A stretch of DNA of 34,399 bases, taken from positions 1-34,399 of the forward strand of contig NZ_JADEWN010000069.1 in NCBI RefSeq assembly GCF_015207655.1, read 5' to 3'. This DNA is from Gloeocapsopsis crepidinum LEGE 06123 (lineage in GTDB: Bacteria > Cyanobacteriota > Cyanobacteriia > Cyanobacteriales > Chroococcidiopsidaceae). Position numbers and translations under genes: made by a program. Of this stretch, positions 33,685-34,399 are shown piece after piece. The notes under the pieces were generated by a model, which saw only the letters and a program-made list of their open reading frames with translations, had not been told where the DNA came from and ran no database searches. Position 1 is the first letter of the stretch; each line of letters begins with the position of its first letter.

Positions 33685-34399
33685 ATGAATACCCGTTGGG
33701 AATTTTGGATTGATCGCGGAGGTACATTTACCGATATTGTGGCGAAAAGTCCTGCTGGGAAATTAGTCATTCACAAACTATTATCAGAAAATCCCGATCG
33801 CTATACTGATGCTCCCATACAAGGTATTCGAGAAGTCTTAGGTATTGCCTCTGATACACCCATACCAGCAGATCAAATCGCTACAGTGAAAATGGGAACA
33901 ACAGTCGCGACAAATGCATTGCTCGAACGTAAAGGCGATCGCACAGTGTTAGTCATGACAAAAGGCTTTGGCGACGCACTCCGCATTGGCTATCAAAATC
34001 GCCCTGATATTTTTGCTCGGCAAATTGTGCTGCCAGAAATGCTGTATGAGCAAGTGATTGAGGTAGAAGAACGCTACACCGCTCAAGGCGAAGAACTGAT
34101 TAAGTTAAATATCGATTCTATTAGCAGTAAATTACAAGCTGCTTATCAAGATGGTATCCGCTCATGTGCCATTGTTTTAATGCACGGTTATCGCTATCCG
34201 ACGCATGAGAAGGAGATCGCCACTCTAGCGAGGACCATCGGCTACACTCAAGTATCAGTATCGCATGAAGTTAGCCCGTTGATGAAATTAATTAGTCGAG
34301 GCGATACAACAGTTGTTGATGCCTATCTGTCTCCCATCCTCCGCAGATATGTAGACCAAGTATCAAATCAACTATCACTAAGCAATACGACAACCAACC
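33685..34399 (+). CDS. 5-oxoprolinase / hydantoinase (OPLAH type), N-terminal part, cut by window edge
   Basis: From ATG 33685 (AGAGGG about 10 nt upstream) the frame is open to the window end: 238 codons. It starts [20 protein letters not shown], then has [19 protein letters not shown] and [19 protein letters not shown]. This is the N-terminal hydantoinase A/oxoprolinase domain. The DRGGTFTD phosphate loop suggests ATP-dependent 5-oxoproline hydrolysis to glutamate, possibly a fused HyuA-HyuB protein. The rest is outside the window. It is divergent from the bestrophin gene with a 123-nt shared spacer. Confidence 0.92.
   Translation, partial: MNTRWEFWIDRGGTFTDIVAKSPAGKLVIHKLLSENPDRYTDAPIQGIREVLGIASDTPIPADQIATVKMGTTVATNALLERKGDRTVLVMTKGFGDALRIGYQNRPDIFARQIVLPEMLYEQVIEVEERYTAQGEELIKLNIDSISSKLQAAYQDGIRSCAIVLMHGYRYPTHEKEIATLARTIGYTQVSVSHEVSPLMKLISRGDTTVVDAYLSPILRRYVDQVSNQLSLSNTTTN

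Noticed and set aside
1-34399. CRISPR array, tRNA or rRNA genes
   Set aside because: I saw no regularly spaced direct repeats and no tRNA-like or rRNA-like sequence on either strand.

Overview
The window looks like the chromosome of a cyanobacterium, probably of the Chroococcidiopsis/Gloeocapsopsis type. Three things point there: many HIP1 palindromes (GCGATCGC, e.g. 339-346 and 629-636), a Tab2/Atab2-type photosystem translation factor, and a two-partner-secretion adhesin of the form common in cyanobacteria. The genus is inference. Base composition is moderately AT-rich, and intergenic spaces hold the short degenerate repeats typical of these genomes.

Layout. 1-263: the tail of a possible transposase and a hairpin repeat. 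264-2045: an ABC exporter on the minus strand. 2323-4439: the N-terminal and FAD-binding halves of a photolyase/cryptochrome-like protein as separate genes in reversed order, with a 5'-truncated TrkA-type potassium-channel remnant between them. 4549-6341: an orphan PD-(D/E)XK nuclease and a cysteine desulfurase. 6373-12676, minus strand: a cluster of an animal-type heme peroxidase, a lipase-like hydrolase, a LodA-like quinoprotein oxidase candidate and its overlapping LodB-like flavoprotein. 13226-15230: a chlorophyllase/PETase-like hydrolase and a DHOD-like flavoprotein, convergent, flanked by two inverted copies of a repeat of about 120 bp. 15511-21108, minus strand: a ClC-CBS-USP-USP protein, an SGNH hydrolase, a TldE/PmbA-like protein and Tab2. 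21363-22184: a degraded spermidine-synthase-like gene. 22582-28941: a two-partner secretion locus (TpsA with an inserted PPC domain, TpsB, a small exported protein). 29284-31582: an exported small protein broken by one TGA, an RDD-like fragment, a complete 911-bp IS5-family element and a HAD phosphatase. 31688-34399: an RNase D-like exonuclease, a bestrophin and the start of a 5-oxoprolinase.

The most interesting region is 6373-12676. LodA-family enzymes carry a cysteine tryptophylquinone made with the help of a LodB flavoprotein, and they release H2O2 while oxidising amines. An animal-type heme peroxidase with all of its recognisable catalytic and heme-linking residues lies next to this pair, with a lipase-like protein in between. 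A peroxide-generating plus peroxide-using module is a reasonable hypothesis. A clear intrinsic terminator after the peroxidase gene shows that transcription is at least partly split there.

Other points worth checking are the Glu-to-Gln change at the gating position of the ClC protein, the reversed split photolyase, the PPC domain inside the adhesin, and several gene remnants and single-stop pseudogenes.
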